Below the pieces are notes generated by a model that ran no database searches, had not been told where the DNA came from, and saw only the letters and a list, made by a program, of their open reading frames with translations. A program made the translations under genes and the position numbers. Positions 9,324 to 18,389 of a stretch of DNA of 64,000 nt are shown here, in pieces (within the stretch, counting starts at the first letter, position 1; each line of letters starts with the position of its first letter). The stretch comes from Candidatus Mycalebacterium zealandia (GTDB lineage Bacteria > Desulfobacterota_D > UBA1144 > Nemesobacterales > Mycalebacteriaceae): NCBI GenBank assembly GCA_014075295.1, contig CP046180.1, positions 855,945 to 919,944 of the forward strand, given 5' to 3'.

Positions 9324-10408
9324 CGTGCAATTTCAGAAAGCGACGAAATCCCTTCTTTTTCCATAAACCGGACAAGCCCTCTGTTGATGTTTCCCGCGAC
9401 CCATGCGCCCTCGCCTCTTATCGCGGTGAAAACTTGAAGCGCGTTCGCGCCGGCAGAGATTTTTTCAAGCGCGGTTTTGGTGTCTTTTATTCCGCCTGAG
9501 CCGATTATGGTGATTTTCCCTTTCGTCTGCGAGCGGATATACGCGATTCGCTCGGTTGACAGTTTTCTGTAATCAACGTCGTCGCCGCTTATTCCACCGC
9601 TTTCGTTTGCCCACCGCGCGCCGTATTTGGCTTTGATTTGCGGTGAATCTGTCGTGTTTGTCGCGATAATTCCCGCCGCGCCGGAAGACAAAACCGCCTC
9701 TATCACACCGTCTATTTCAGCAAATGAAGTTTCGGGGGATATTTTTGCGTAGACGGGAATTTTCTTTTCCCCTCTCGCGATGACAACGCTTTTCAGTATT
9801 TCCCGCAGAGTGTCTTTTTGCTGTAAACTTCTCAAACCCGGAGTGTTGGGCGAGCTGACATTAACAGCGAAATAAGAAGCGAACGGAAGAAGTTTTCGCG
9901 CGACTTCCGAGTGTTCAGCGGGAGCGTTCTCCTCCGAAGAGTCTTTGTTCAGACCTATGCTTATCCCTATCGGCATCGGAAGCGGAGACGCGTTGCTCAA
10001 GTTCTGAACGACTCCGTCCGCGCCGGGGCTGTTAAAACCCAGACGGTTTAGAAACACGCCCGGAGCGAGCGAAAAAAGGCGAGGTTTCGGTTTGCCGGGT
10101 TGCGGACGCAGAGTTACCGAACCGATTTCCGCGCACGAAAATCCCATTGCGCGCAATCCGGCAACGGCTCTGCCTTTTTTGTCCCACCCCGCACCGACAA
10201 TTAAAGGATTTTCAAGCCGCAAGCCGTCAATTTCGGTCTCAAGACGCTTATCCGCGAACCTTTCGCCGCCGCCCGCGACAAATTCCGCAATTGAAAGAGT
10301 CAAAGAGGTTTTCGCGGCGAGATGCAAACTTTCAACCACCGCGGAGTGAAGGGTTTCGGAATCAAAGCGGTCAAGAATCGGACTCACAATTTTTTTATAA
10401 ACTGACAT
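9320..10408 (-). CDS. pyrD: Dihydroorotate dehydrogenase, class 2 (quinone-linked)
   Basis: A 362-residue FMN enzyme of pyrimidine synthesis that oxidises dihydroorotate to orotate and passes electrons to the quinone pool. The N-terminal extension (VSPILDRFDSETLHSAVVESLHLA) is the membrane-associating helical region of class 2 enzymes. The catalytic region NVSSPNTPGLR carries the active-site Ser. TNTTDSP and GSGGI bind substrate and FMN phosphate. The menaquinone made by the mqn genes in this window is a plausible acceptor. It follows ychF by 10 nt on the same strand. Confidence 0.94.
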   Translation of the reverse strand: MSVYKKIVSPILDRFDSETLHSAVVESLHLAAKTSLTLSIAEFVAGGGERFADKRLETEIDGLRLENPLIVGAGWDKKGRAVAGLRAMGFSCAEIGSVTLRPQPGKPKPRLFSLAPGVFLNRLGFNSPGADGVVQNLSNASPLPMPIGISIGLNKDSSEENAPAEHSEVARKLLPFASYFAVNVSSPNTPGLRSLQQKDTLREILKSVVIARGEKKIPVYAKISPETSFAEIDGVIEAVLSSGAAGIIATNTTDSPQIKAKYGARWANESGGISGDDVDYRKLSTERIAYIRSQTKGKITIIGSGGIKDTKTALEKISAGANALQVFTAIRGEGAWVAGNINRGLVRFMEKEGISSLSEIAR

Positions 10409-10418
10409 CGCAACTCAT

Positions 10419-11504
10419 CTACACGTTGAAACGGAAAAGCATAATATCGCCGTCGCAAACCTCGTAGTCTTTCCCCTCGGACCTCATCTTTCCGGCTTCC
10501 TTCGCCGCCGCCTCGGACCCCGTTTCAATGAAATCCTCATATTTAATGGTTTCAGCCCTGATAAAACCTTTCTCAAAATCCGTGTGTATGGCACCGGCCG
10601 CCTGAGGCGCTTTTGTGCCGCGTTTTATTGTCCACGCCTTTGCCTCTTTCGGACCTGCGGTGAAATATGTTATCAGTCCGAGCCCATCATAAGCCGCGCG
10701 CACAAGTTTCTCAAGCCCCGTTCTGTCAATGCCCATTTCGTTGAAAAACTCCGCTCTTTCGTCGGGCGCCAGTTTTGAGATTTCCTCTTCAATTTTCGCG
10801 CACACATTCACAACAGGGCTGGAAGTTTCGCCCGCACAACGCTCAACCGACTCGGAAAACTCAGAATCCGCCGTGGCGTCATCAACGTTACAGACATAGA
10901 GAAGCGGCTTTGCGGTAAGAAGAAAAAGCTGCAGTTCTTTGTCAATTTCCACAAAATTGGGATTGGCTCGAACTGAATTACCTTCCTCAACAAATTCGCG
11001 CAGTTTCGTAACGGCTTCCAGATGTTTTTTCACCTCTTTGTCGCCGCTCTTTGACTGCGAAATGAGTTTTTCCTCTCTTTTTTCAAGTGTTTCAAGATCT
11101 TTCAAAATAAGTTCGTTTTCAATTGTCGCGATATCACGCGCGGGATCCATGCCGCCATCAACATGGGTTACATCGCCGTCTTCAAAACATCTCACAACGT
11201 GAACAATCAAATCCACCTCACGGATGTGAGAAAGAAAAGCGTTTCCTCTGCCCTTGCCCTCGGACGCACCCTTGACCAGCCCCGCTATATCAACAAACTC
11301 AATAAAAGTGGGAACCGTTTTCTCCGGTTTCACAAGCGACTCTATTTTTTCCAGACGCTCATCGGAAACAACCGCCACGCCCACATTCGGTTCTATTGTG
11401 CAAAAAGGAAAATTCGCCGCTTCGGCTTCGGCGCTTGTGAGAGAATTGAAAAGTGTTGACTTACCGACATTCGGAAGCCCGACAACACCACATTTGAGTC
11501 CCAT
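10419..11504 (-). CDS. ychF: Ribosome-associated ATPase YchF (OLA1 family)
   Basis: A 361-residue Obg-family P-loop protein that hydrolyses ATP rather than GTP and binds the ribosome. The Walker A is GLPNVGKST (residues 8-16). The G3 region FVDIAGLVKGASEGKGRGNAFL, the coiled-coil insert around residues 130-200 and a C-terminal TGS domain (ITYFTAGPKEAKAWTI, HTDFEKGFIRAE) are all present. A Shine-Dalgarno (AGAGGGAA) precedes the ATG. It lies only 25 nt downstream of tRNA-His, so tRNA transcripts may read into it, with pyrD following. Confidence 0.95.
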   Translation of the reverse strand: MGLKCGVVGLPNVGKSTLFNSLTSAEAEAANFPFCTIEPNVGVAVVSDERLEKIESLVKPEKTVPTFIEFVDIAGLVKGASEGKGRGNAFLSHIREVDLIVHVVRCFEDGDVTHVDGGMDPARDIATIENELILKDLETLEKREEKLISQSKSGDKEVKKHLEAVTKLREFVEEGNSVRANPNFVEIDKELQLFLLTAKPLLYVCNVDDATADSEFSESVERCAGETSSPVVNVCAKIEEEISKLAPDERAEFFNEMGIDRTGLEKLVRAAYDGLGLITYFTAGPKEAKAWTIKRGTKAPQAAGAIHTDFEKGFIRAETIKYEDFIETGSEAAAKEAGKMRSEGKDYEVCDGDIMLFRFNV

Positions 11505-11529
11505 AAATTGTTCCCTCTGTAAAAAACGG

Positions 11530-11605
11530 GGTGAATGACCGGATTTGAACCGGCGACCTCCGAGGCCACAACTCGGCGCTCTAACCAGACTGAGCTACAC
11601 CCACC
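11530..11605 (-). tRNA. tRNA-His (GUG), with encoded G-1
   Basis: A complete cloverleaf reads on the minus strand. The acceptor stem is GTGGGTG/CATTCAC with two G-U pairs. The anticodon loop carries GTG, and the T-loop is TTCAAAT. A G precedes position 1 opposite a C73 discriminator, which is the G-1:C73 pair that histidyl-tRNA synthetase needs. No CCA is encoded after C73. It is the last of three clustered tRNA genes. Confidence 0.95.
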
Positions 11606-11613
11606 ATATTTTT

Positions 11614-11688
<75 letters not shown>

Positions 11689-11716
11689 AATCAAACACAA
11701 ACTCCTCTTGAGCGTT

Positions 11717-11790
11717 TCGGGGCGAGAGGACTCGAACCTCCGACCCCGGCGTCCCAAACGCCGTGCGCTACCAAACTGCGCCACGCCCCG
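11717..11790 (-). tRNA. tRNA-Pro (UGG)
   Basis: A full cloverleaf on the minus strand: acceptor CGGGGCG/CGCCCCG, anticodon loop TTTGGGA giving UGG, T-loop TTCGAGT, discriminator A73. CCA is not encoded. It is the first of the three-tRNA cluster and starts 12 nt after a consensus -10 element. Confidence 0.95.
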
Positions 11791-11802
11791 AAGTGCGAAT
11801 TT

Positions 11803-11808
11803 ATTATA
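11803..11808 (-). promoter_or_regulatory. -10 element of the tRNA-Pro/Arg/His cluster
   Basis: A perfect TATAAT on the minus strand lies 12 nt before the first base of tRNA-Pro. The -35 region overlaps the 3' end of the upstream metallo-hydrolase gene and is poorly conserved. It is the likely start of a Pro-Arg-His tRNA transcript that may continue into ychF. Confidence 0.55.
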
Positions 11809-11816
11809 CACATCAA

Positions 11817-12707
11817 TCACTCCGCCATTCGAAACTTCTTCCAATACCGCACAAGTCCGCCGGTGTTCATTCCGACCGTGTCGGTATTTCTATACGCGTC
11901 AAGCAAGACCGGCTCGTCCCGGACAGACGTTACGCGGTCTTCAATCTTCTTTTGAAAATCACGCACGATTTCACTCTCATCCTCCCCCTTTTCAACCCTC
12001 GCGCCGACCCACGATGAAAACTCATCAAGCGTTTCGGACATATTATCAAGATGGGCTGAAACATCGGTATGCCTGCCGAAGTGGGTTGGACAAAGGGAGT
12101 CCGGAGAGATTTCGCGGATTTTTTCCACCGTTCCCTGCCACAACTCTATGTTGATTTCAGGCGGCGGCGTGGGCGGAATTACGGCGCCGGAATCTATCCT
12201 CACTCCCGCCGCGTCTCCGGTGAAAAGTGTTCCGTCCACCAGATAGCAATGATGGTGTCCCGCGTGCCCGGGCGTGTCAAAAGCCCTTATTTTCAAATCT
12301 CCGACCGAAATTGTCTCACCGTCTTCAACAACCGTAACCATGTCATCCGCAACGGGTTGAACATCGCCCCAGAGCGTTTCCATTCTGTCCCCAAAAACCC
12401 GTGCCGCAGACGAAACAAGACGCTCAGGTGCGGTCAAATGCTCGGCGCCTTTCGGATGCACGTACACCTTTGCGCCGTTGCGGGCGTATCTCCACGCCCC
12501 TCCGCTATGGTCAAGATGGATGTGAGTAACAAAAACATGCCGTATGTCCTCAGGGCGAACTCCGTGCTCCGCGAGACCCTTTTCAACGCTGGCAAAAGTG
12601 GTTGAGGGACCACTCTCTATCAAAATTGCGCCGTCTGAACTGTCAAGCAGATATGACGCTATGACATTTGGAGAAATAAAATTGTGGTCTATTATCTTTG
12701 CTTTCAT
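11817..12707 (-). CDS. Metallo-beta-lactamase-fold hydrolase
   Basis: A 296-residue metal-dependent hydrolase of the MBL superfamily. The zinc/iron motif HxHxDH is His62, His64, Asp66 and His67 in VTHIHLDHSGGAW. The second metal site includes DTPGHAGHHHCYL and FTGDAAG. The C-terminal third is helical (SPDSLCPTHFGRHTDVSAHLDNMSE region). It resembles glyoxalase II-like or quinolone-sensing type hydrolases, but no substrate can be named. It is transcribed divergently from the cysteine synthase gene, and its start codon lies 7 nt after a -10 box. Confidence 0.85.
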   Translation of the reverse strand: MKAKIIDHNFISPNVIASYLLDSSDGAILIESGPSTTFASVEKGLAEHGVRPEDIRHVFVTHIHLDHSGGAWRYARNGAKVYVHPKGAEHLTAPERLVSSAARVFGDRMETLWGDVQPVADDMVTVVEDGETISVGDLKIRAFDTPGHAGHHHCYLVDGTLFTGDAAGVRIDSGAVIPPTPPPEINIELWQGTVEKIREISPDSLCPTHFGRHTDVSAHLDNMSETLDEFSSWVGARVEKGEDESEIVRDFQKKIEDRVTSVRDEPVLLDAYRNTDTVGMNTGGLVRYWKKFRMAE

Positions 12708-12714
12708 AAATTAC

Positions 12715-12743
12715 AATTTACTACCGAAATAGTTTGTTCACAA
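12715..12743 (-). promoter_or_regulatory. Promoter of the MBL-fold hydrolase, probably leaderless
   Basis: On the minus strand there is a -35 box TTGTGA (12738-12743), a 17-nt spacer and a -10 box TAAATT (12715-12720). Seven nt follow before the ATG at 12707, so the transcript should start almost at the A of ATG. No Shine-Dalgarno is seen. Confidence 0.5.
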
Positions 12744-12756
12744 GACGGAAAAACTA

Positions 12757-13641
12757 ATGACCCCGCTGCTTAAACTCAAAACCCCCGAAGGCTACGCGGA
12801 AATATGGGCGAAACTCGAAAATCTCATTGGTGCGGGCAATTCCAAGGAAAGAATCTGTTCGGCGATAATAGCGGACGCGGAAAAACGCGGAATTCTCCGC
12901 GCGGGCAAAACAACCGTTGTTGAGGCAACAAGCGGAAACACAGGCGTTTCGCTTTCTCTTCTGTGCGCGTCAAAAAGATACAAAACGGTTCTTTTTATAC
13001 CCGAAAGCGTCTCACCTGAAAGAAAATCCCTTGCCAGGGTTTACGGAGCGCAAATTGTTGAAACCCCGGCGGATGAGTTAATGGAAGGAGCCGTGAAAAG
13101 AGCGCGGGAGTTCGCGGAAGAAAATCCGGACACGCACTTTTTTACGGACCAGTTCTCAAATCCGCTCAACCCCGAAACACACCGACTGGAAACCGCGCGG
13201 GAAATCATCACACAGATGGAAGAAACAGGCGCGCCCGAAATAGACGCCTTCATTATGGGAGTCGGCACCGGAGGAACGATTACGGGCGTGGGAACAGAGA
13301 TAAAAAAAATCTTTTCGGACACGGAAGTTGTCGCCGTTGAGCCCGCTTCATCGGCGGTTTTGTCCGGTGGCAAAGCTGGAAAGCACTCAATACCCGGTAT
13401 CGGCGTCGGTTTTGTGCCGGACATTCTGGACTCTAACTCCTATGACCGCGTAATCGCCGTTACGGAAGATGAAGCGCGGAGCGGAGTTGCCGAACTCGCG
13501 CAAAACAACGGGCTGTTTGCCGGAATGTCATCAGGGGCAAACTACACGGCGGCAATGAAAGTGGCTCTGGAACTTGGCGCGGGAAAACGCGCGGTTACGA
13601 TTGTCTGCGACTCCGGAGACCGCTATCTCTCGGTAAAATAG
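12757..13641 (+). CDS. cysK: Cysteine synthase (O-acetylserine sulfhydrylase)
   Basis: A 294-residue PLP enzyme of the CysK/CysM family that makes cysteine from O-acetylserine and sulfide. The PLP lysine is Lys30 in GAGNSKERI (family: GGSVKDR). The substrate loop is TSGNTG (59-63), and the phosphate cradle is GVGTGGTITGVG. The protein begins at the TPL of the usual N-terminal GNTPL motif, so it is a few residues short. An earlier in-frame start is not evident. CysK, CysM and cystathionine synthase are hard to separate by eye; the gene symbol is tentative. Confidence 0.8.
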   Translation: MTPLLKLKTPEGYAEIWAKLENLIGAGNSKERICSAIIADAEKRGILRAGKTTVVEATSGNTGVSLSLLCASKRYKTVLFIPESVSPERKSLARVYGAQIVETPADELMEGAVKRAREFAEENPDTHFFTDQFSNPLNPETHRLETAREIITQMEETGAPEIDAFIMGVGTGGTITGVGTEIKKIFSDTEVVAVEPASSAVLSGGKAGKHSIPGIGVGFVPDILDSNSYDRVIAVTEDEARSGVAELAQNNGLFAGMSSGANYTAAMKVALELGAGKRAVTIVCDSGDRYLSVK

Positions 13642-13647
13642 TATGGA

Positions 13648-13676
13648 TTGAAACACACCGCCGCGTGTGATATTTT
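13648..13676 (+). promoter_or_regulatory. ftsH operon promoter
   Basis: A -35 box TTGAAA (13648-13653), a 17-nt spacer and a -10 box TATTTT (13671-13676). The spacer contains an inverted repeat CACAC/GTGTG (13654-13658 and 13665-13669) that could also act as a weak terminator hairpin for the preceding cysteine synthase gene, since it is followed by ATATTTT. This would drive ftsH and the genes behind it. Confidence 0.5.
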
Positions 13677-13690
13677 CACTTGAGTGAAAA
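13673..13690 (+). promoter_or_regulatory. 18-bp palindrome between the ftsH promoter and start codon
   Basis: A perfect inverted repeat, TTTTCACT-TG-AGTGAAAA, covers the end of the -10 box and the predicted transcription start, and ends 4 nt before the ftsH ATG. It could be an operator for a dimeric repressor. Alternatively it could be an RNA hairpin masking the ribosome-binding region, a simple thermosensor. No obvious Shine-Dalgarno lies outside it. The role is inferred. Confidence 0.5.
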
Positions 13691-13694
13691 CTAA

Positions 13695-15632
13695 ATGAAA
13701 AGCGGTATATTCAAGAACATATTTCTCTGGTTGCTGATTTTTGTCGGACTGGTGGCATATTATCAGTTTAGGGGGCCGGCAACCAGCAAACCGTTGGAAA
13801 TATCATACAGCCAGTTCCTCTCACACCTTGAAGACGGAAAAGTAGGTGAAGTCAAAATCACTCTTGAAAACAGCCTTGTTGAGGGCTCATTCACCAAAGG
13901 GTTCTTCCCGCCCAAAACCGCACCCACCGACGTTGCCGCCGCACGCAAAAGCAATGAGCCGCACTCTCAGGTTCAGTTCACAACATTCGGACCCGTGAGC
14001 GAAGACCACTTGCTTCAACAGTTAATCAACAGTGGCGCAACTTTCAGTTACGAAAAAGATTCCGGCAGAACTTTCGGAAAACTCCTCATCAGTTGGGGAC
14101 CGTTTCTGTTCCTGATTCTGCTTATGATTTTGTTCCTGCGTCAGGCTCAAACGGGCGGTTCACGAGCAATGTCTTTCGGAAAAAACAAAGCGAAAATGCT
14201 GGATAAAGACAACAACAAAATCACTTTCAAAGATGTGGCGGGAGTTGACGAAGCAAAGGAAGAAGTTGGCGAAATCGTGGAGTTTTTAAAAAGTCCGATG
14301 AAATTCACTTCCATCGGAGGCAGAATCCCCAAAGGGGTTTTGCTTGTCGGTCCCCCGGGAACCGGAAAAACGCTTCTCGCCCGCGCCATTGCCGGAGAAG
14401 CGGACGTGCCTTTCTTTCTTATAAGCGGAAGCGACTTTGTGGAGATGTTTGTCGGCGTGGGAGCATCAAGGGTCAGAGACCTTTTCAGTCAGGCGAAGAA
14501 GAATTCACCCTGCATAATTTTCGTTGACGAACTTGACGCAGTCGGCAGGCACAGAGGAGCCGGGCTCGGGGGAGGGCACGACGAAAGGGAGCAGACACTC
14601 AATCAACTTCTTGTGGAAATGGACGGTTTTGAAAACAATGAGGGAACAATAGTTATCGCGGCGACTAACCGCCCCGATGTTCTTGACCCCGCCCTTCTGC
14701 GCCCCGGACGGTTTGACAGACAGATAGTTGTCCCAAAACCTGACCTCAAAGGGCGCGAAGCCATTTTGAAGGTTCATTCGGAGGAAACCCCACTTCATCA
14801 AAATGTTGATTTGGCCGTCATCGCACGCTCAACACCGGGTTTTTCAGGCGCGGATTTGGAAAATCTCGTTAACGAAGCCGCTCTTCGCGCGGCGCGAACT
14901 GGGAACAAAGTAATCTCAATGGAAAACTTTGAATTCGCCAAAGACAAGGTGATGATGGGATCAGAGAGAAAAAGTCTGGTTGTCAGTAAAAAAGAGCGTG
15001 AGGTAACCGCCTACCACGAAGCTGGGCACGCCGTTGTCGCAAAACTTACCCCGGGCGCGGACCCCGTGCACAAGGTAACGATTATTCCTCGTGGAATGGC
15101 TCTGGGGCTTACTCAGCAGATTCCCGAAGAGGATAAATACACGCAGTCACGCTCTTATTTGAACACATTGATTATGGTTCTGCTCGGCGGGCGCGCGGCG
15201 GAGGAAATTATTTTCGACGAGCGCACAAGCGGAGCCAGTAATGATTTAGAAAGAGTGACGGAGATAGCCAGAAAGATGGTCTGTAATTGGGGCATGAGCG
15301 AAAAAATAGGCCCCATATCACTCTCCAAAACGGACGAGCAGATTTTCCTCGGCAAAGAGTTTGCGAGGACCGTTGACCACAGCCAAAACACCGCCGAAGA
15401 AATAGACAGGGAAATCAAGGCGATTGTGGAAACTAACTACGAAAAAAGCAAACAAACCCTGCTTAACAACATTGGCATTCTAAAATCAGTCGCCAAACGG
15501 CTTCTCAAAAAGGAAAGTATAAGCGGGTCTGAAATTGACGAAATAATGGGTGCGTCGGATCTTTTTGCTAAACATTTCAAAAATGAAACGCACACGGAAA
15601 CAAATCCCAAAATGACACCCAGCCCCACATAA
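13695..15632 (+). CDS. ftsH: ATP-dependent zinc metalloprotease FtsH
   Basis: A 645-residue membrane-anchored AAA+ protease that degrades misfolded membrane proteins and short-lived regulators. Transmembrane helix 1 is about residues 5-23. A periplasmic domain and a second helix (about 133-150) precede the AAA domain. Walker A is GPPGTGKT (219-226), Walker B is [11 protein letters not shown], and the second region of homology is [19 protein letters not shown]. The zinc motif HEAGH is His441-His445. The last 20 residues are a polar tail. Its stop overlaps folP by one base, and it heads the run ftsH-folP-cdaA-cdaR-glmM. RpoH is a known FtsH substrate in proteobacteria, and a sigma-32-like gene is at 43060. 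Confidence 0.96.
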   Translation: MKSGIFKNIFLWLLIFVGLVAYYQFRGPATSKPLEISYSQFLSHLEDGKVGEVKITLENSLVEGSFTKGFFPPKTAPTDVAAARKSNEPHSQVQFTTFGPVSEDHLLQQLINSGATFSYEKDSGRTFGKLLISWGPFLFLILLMILFLRQAQTGGSRAMSFGKNKAKMLDKDNNKITFKDVAGVDEAKEEVGEIVEFLKSPMKFTSIGGRIPKGVLLVGPPGTGKTLLARAIAGEADVPFFLISGSDFVEMFVGVGASRVRDLFSQAKKNSPCIIFVDELDAVGRHRGAGLGGGHDEREQTLNQLLVEMDGFENNEGTIVIAATNRPDVLDPALLRPGRFDRQIVVPKPDLKGREAILKVHSEETPLHQNVDLAVIARSTPGFSGADLENLVNEAALRAARTGNKVISMENFEFAKDKVMMGSERKSLVVSKKEREVTAYHEAGHAVVAKLTPGADPVHKVTIIPRGMALGLTQQIPEEDKYTQSRSYLNTLIMVLLGGRAAEEIIFDERTSGASNDLERVTEIARKMVCNWGMSEKIGPISLSKTDEQIFLGKEFARTVDHSQNTAEEIDREIKAIVETNYEKSKQTLLNNIGILKSVAKRLLKKESISGSEIDEIMGASDLFAKHFKNETHTETNPKMTPSPT

Positions 15633-16513
15633 TGAAAAACGGCGCAAAAAAAAACACGCAGCAAATGCGCCCTCTGAGAATAAAAGACAAAACCTTTGAC
15701 ATAACAAAAACGCTCGTAATGGGCGCTTTGAACCTGACTCCCGATTCTTTTTACAAAAAAAGCAGATGTTGCGGAACCGTTGACGAGTCTCTTTTCAGAA
15801 TTGAGCAAATGCTCTCCGAAGGAGCAGACATCGTGGACGTGGGGGCGGAATCCACGCGTCCGGGTTCGGTTCCGGTTTCCGAAGAGGAGGAAACAAACCG
15901 TCTGATGCCCGTTCTTGAAAAGTGTGCGAAAGAGTTTCCCGACATTATTTTCTCCGTGGATACCACCAAGACCTCAGTCGCCGGACGTGCTCTTGAAAAC
16001 GGCGCGGCGATGATAAATGACATAAGCGGATTGACCTTTGAAGACTCCATTGCAAACAAGGTTGCCGAAGCGGGGGCGGCGATTGTCCTTTCGCACACAC
16101 CCGCACGCCCGTGCAAAATGCAGAAATGCGCGGACTATGAATGCGTTGTAACGGAGGTCAAGGAAGCGCTCAACAAATCGATTGACAAGGCAACCGAGGC
16201 GGGAGTGAGTGCCGAATCCATAATCGTTGATCCGGGAATCGGTTTCGGAAAAACCGGAGAGCAAAACCTTGAAATCCTGAACCGGCTTGAAGAGTTTTCG
16301 GAAGTTGCCGCGCCCGTAATGGTTGGAACTTCACGCAAATCATTCATAGGCGTAACGCTCGGCGGACTTCCGCCCGAGGAAAGACTTGAGGGAACCGCCG
16401 CAACCGTGGCAATAGCGGTGATGAAAGGAGCTTCAATTGTACGCGTTCACGATGTAAAAGAAATGGCCCGTGTTGCTAAAATGTCGGACGCGATAAAGAG
16501 CGGTGCGACATGA
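15632..16513 (+). CDS. folP: Dihydropteroate synthase
   Basis: A 293-residue TIM-barrel enzyme that condenses p-aminobenzoate with hydroxymethyl-dihydropterin pyrophosphate in folate synthesis; it is the sulfonamide target. The family motifs are MGALNLTPDSF, DVGAESTRPGS, FSVDTTK, NDISG, VDPGIGFGKT and GTSRKSF. About 25 residues precede the core. The start ATG overlaps the ftsH stop by one base and its stop overlaps cdaA by 4 bp, a conserved ftsH-folP-cdaA order. Confidence 0.95.
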   Translation: MKNGAKKNTQQMRPLRIKDKTFDITKTLVMGALNLTPDSFYKKSRCCGTVDESLFRIEQMLSEGADIVDVGAESTRPGSVPVSEEEETNRLMPVLEKCAKEFPDIIFSVDTTKTSVAGRALENGAAMINDISGLTFEDSIANKVAEAGAAIVLSHTPARPCKMQKCADYECVVTEVKEALNKSIDKATEAGVSAESIIVDPGIGFGKTGEQNLEILNRLEEFSEVAAPVMVGTSRKSFIGVTLGGLPPEERLEGTAATVAIAVMKGASIVRVHDVKEMARVAKMSDAIKSGAT

Positions 16514-17334
16514 GCGAAATTATTGAAATTTTCTCGCTGGACTTTTCAGGCGGCTTTGGTCTCAAGGATGCCTTTGACCTTCTTTTTGTAACCTTTGTCA
16601 TTTACAAACTGATTTCCCTGCTTGAAGGCAAACGCGCCATACAGATGATAGCCGGTTTGTTTTTTCTTTTCGTCTTCTATCTTTTGTCGGGGAAAATCGG
16701 GCTGTTCACGATCAACTGGTTCCTTGGAGAGTTCCTGAGCTCGATAATCATAATTATTGTCATTCTGTTCCAGGGTGACATAAGAAAAGCGCTCACGAGC
16801 ATCGGGCGCGGCTCTCCTTTTCAGAAATTTTTCAAACATTCCGACTACAAAGAGAAAACAGTTGACGAGGTTGTCAAGGCGGTAAACTATCTGGCAAACC
16901 GCAAGATAGGCGCGATAATAGCAATTGAGAGAAGCAACAGTCTTCTGGATTATGCGGAGAGCGGGATTGTGGTCAATACGGAGGTGTCTGCGGAAATCCT
17001 GATAAGCATATTCAACCCCGGTTCACCCCTGCACGACGGAGGGGTGCTGATTCAGACAAACAAAATAACTTCAGCGGGTTGCTTTTTCCCGATAGATACA
17101 AACCCTGATATTCCCAATCATCTGGGAACACGCCACCGCGCCGCGTTCGGACTGTCAAATGAAACAGACGCAACAGTTGTTGTTGTGTCTGAGGAAAGAG
17201 GGGAAATTTCACTTGTCGCTCAGGGCAAAATCAACCCTGCAATAAAAATAAACACACTCAGAAACAGGCTTGGAATTCTGCTTAAAGGAACAGACAAAAC
17301 TGAAGAGAAAAACCATGACATCTCCGCAAAATAA
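16510..17334 (+). CDS. cdaA: Diadenylate cyclase CdaA (c-di-AMP synthase)
   Basis: A 274-residue membrane diadenylate cyclase that makes cyclic di-AMP from two ATP. Three hydrophobic segments occupy about residues 20-90. The DAC domain follows, with the active-site Asp176 in LHDGGVLI and the RHR motif Arg208-His209-Arg210 in GTRHRAAFGLS. The usual DGA triplet is DGG here, a mild change. The gene precedes cdaR and glmM, the same partners as in Firmicutes, where CdaR and GlmM modulate the cyclase. c-di-AMP usually controls K+ and osmolyte balance and cell-wall homeostasis. Confidence 0.93.
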   Translation: MSEIIEIFSLDFSGGFGLKDAFDLLFVTFVIYKLISLLEGKRAIQMIAGLFFLFVFYLLSGKIGLFTINWFLGEFLSSIIIIIVILFQGDIRKALTSIGRGSPFQKFFKHSDYKEKTVDEVVKAVNYLANRKIGAIIAIERSNSLLDYAESGIVVNTEVSAEILISIFNPGSPLHDGGVLIQTNKITSAGCFFPIDTNPDIPNHLGTRHRAAFGLSNETDATVVVVSEERGEISLVAQGKINPAIKINTLRNRLGILLKGTDKTEEKNHDISAK

Positions 17335-18388
17335 AAAAAATTCCGCACACGCTACGCAGCAAACAGATAAAGCAGCTAGCTTCAAGAATAAAATGATGCC
17401 GACTGCTCTCGGTGCATGGATAGGCGGCAAACTCAGAAATCTGCTGAAAAGATTTACAACCATCAGTTTTGGACGGCTCGTGGTTGCATTTTTTCTCGCG
17501 GGCACCATGTGGTTCACTGCAAATTATGAATCAGATTTGGAAAAAAATGTTGAGATACCCATTAATTACCTCAACCTTTCTTCAAGTTTTATTCTCAGCA
17601 ACAAACCGTACCTGCCGAGCAATATAAAAATCAGAATCAAGGGAACGCGCAGCCAGGTCTCATCGGTTTTGAAAACCAACACTTCAATAGATGTGGATTT
17701 GAGTGGCAAAACCAGAGGAATTTACACACACCGTATCAACCTCGAATCGGTAAACCTTCCGCGAAATGTGCAAATTGTCAGCATAAGTCCGCGCGAAATC
17801 AATCTTGACATAGACACAACCGTTGAAAAATTCGTGGCGGTAAAAACAGAAATGGGCGACCCGTCGCTTGGCTATCAAATTAAAGGCGAGGCGAAAATCA
17901 TACCCTCAACGGTCAGAATCAAAGGTCCCGGCAAAGTCATCCGCAATATAACAGAGGTAAAAACGGTTCCGGTCTCCATTGAAAAGGAAACATCGGCTTT
18001 CTCGGTGGATGCGGAGCTTATATCCCCTGACTCCCGCATTGAGTTCTCGGAGATTCAAACTGTAAAAATAAGCGTCAAAATCGTTGAGACTTCCATCGAA
18101 AAAACATTTAAAGGATTGAAAGTAAAAACGGGCAAAATTCCCGAAGATAAAAAAATCTCAATAGAACCGGAGGCTGTGAACATAAAGTTTCAAGGGCCCT
18201 ATTCTCTGATAAACAAACTTTACGGAGAGGATATAAAAATCTCCATCAATGAGAAGTTCATAAAAAAACTTTCCACTGGCTCATCAATGAGAGTGGAAGT
18301 GATTTACGATTATCCGCATAAGGACAAAATAAGTGTGGTGGAAATAGTGCCGAAAACCGTCAAACTCACTTTGGAGTCGAAAAAATAG
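17315..18388 (+). CDS. cdaR: CdaR/YbbR-domain regulator of diadenylate cyclase
   Basis: A 357-residue protein with one N-terminal membrane helix (LVVAFFLAGTMWF) followed by repeated YbbR beta-domains outside the membrane. Segments such as NLPRNVQIVSISPREINLDID and VKISVKIVETSIEKTFKG are typical. In other bacteria CdaR binds and modulates CdaA. I chose the ATG at 17315, preceded by GAAGAG, rather than an upstream TTG at 17270, which would overlap cdaA by 65 bp. The overlap with cdaA still couples the two. The protein is lysine- and isoleucine-rich compared with its neighbours. Confidence 0.85.
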   Translation: MTSPQNKKNSAHATQQTDKAASFKNKMMPTALGAWIGGKLRNLLKRFTTISFGRLVVAFFLAGTMWFTANYESDLEKNVEIPINYLNLSSSFILSNKPYLPSNIKIRIKGTRSQVSSVLKTNTSIDVDLSGKTRGIYTHRINLESVNLPRNVQIVSISPREINLDIDTTVEKFVAVKTEMGDPSLGYQIKGEAKIIPSTVRIKGPGKVIRNITEVKTVPVSIEKETSAFSVDAELISPDSRIEFSEIQTVKISVKIVETSIEKTFKGLKVKTGKIPEDKKISIEPEAVNIKFQGPYSLINKLYGEDIKISINEKFIKKLSTGSSMRVEVIYDYPHKDKISVVEIVPKTVKLTLESKK

Positions 18389-18389
18389 A

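Noticed and set aside
11708-12154. 148-codon plus-strand frame
   Set aside because: Begins inside tRNA-Pro and runs antisense to the MBL hydrolase. The tRNA-derived opening is a common false call.
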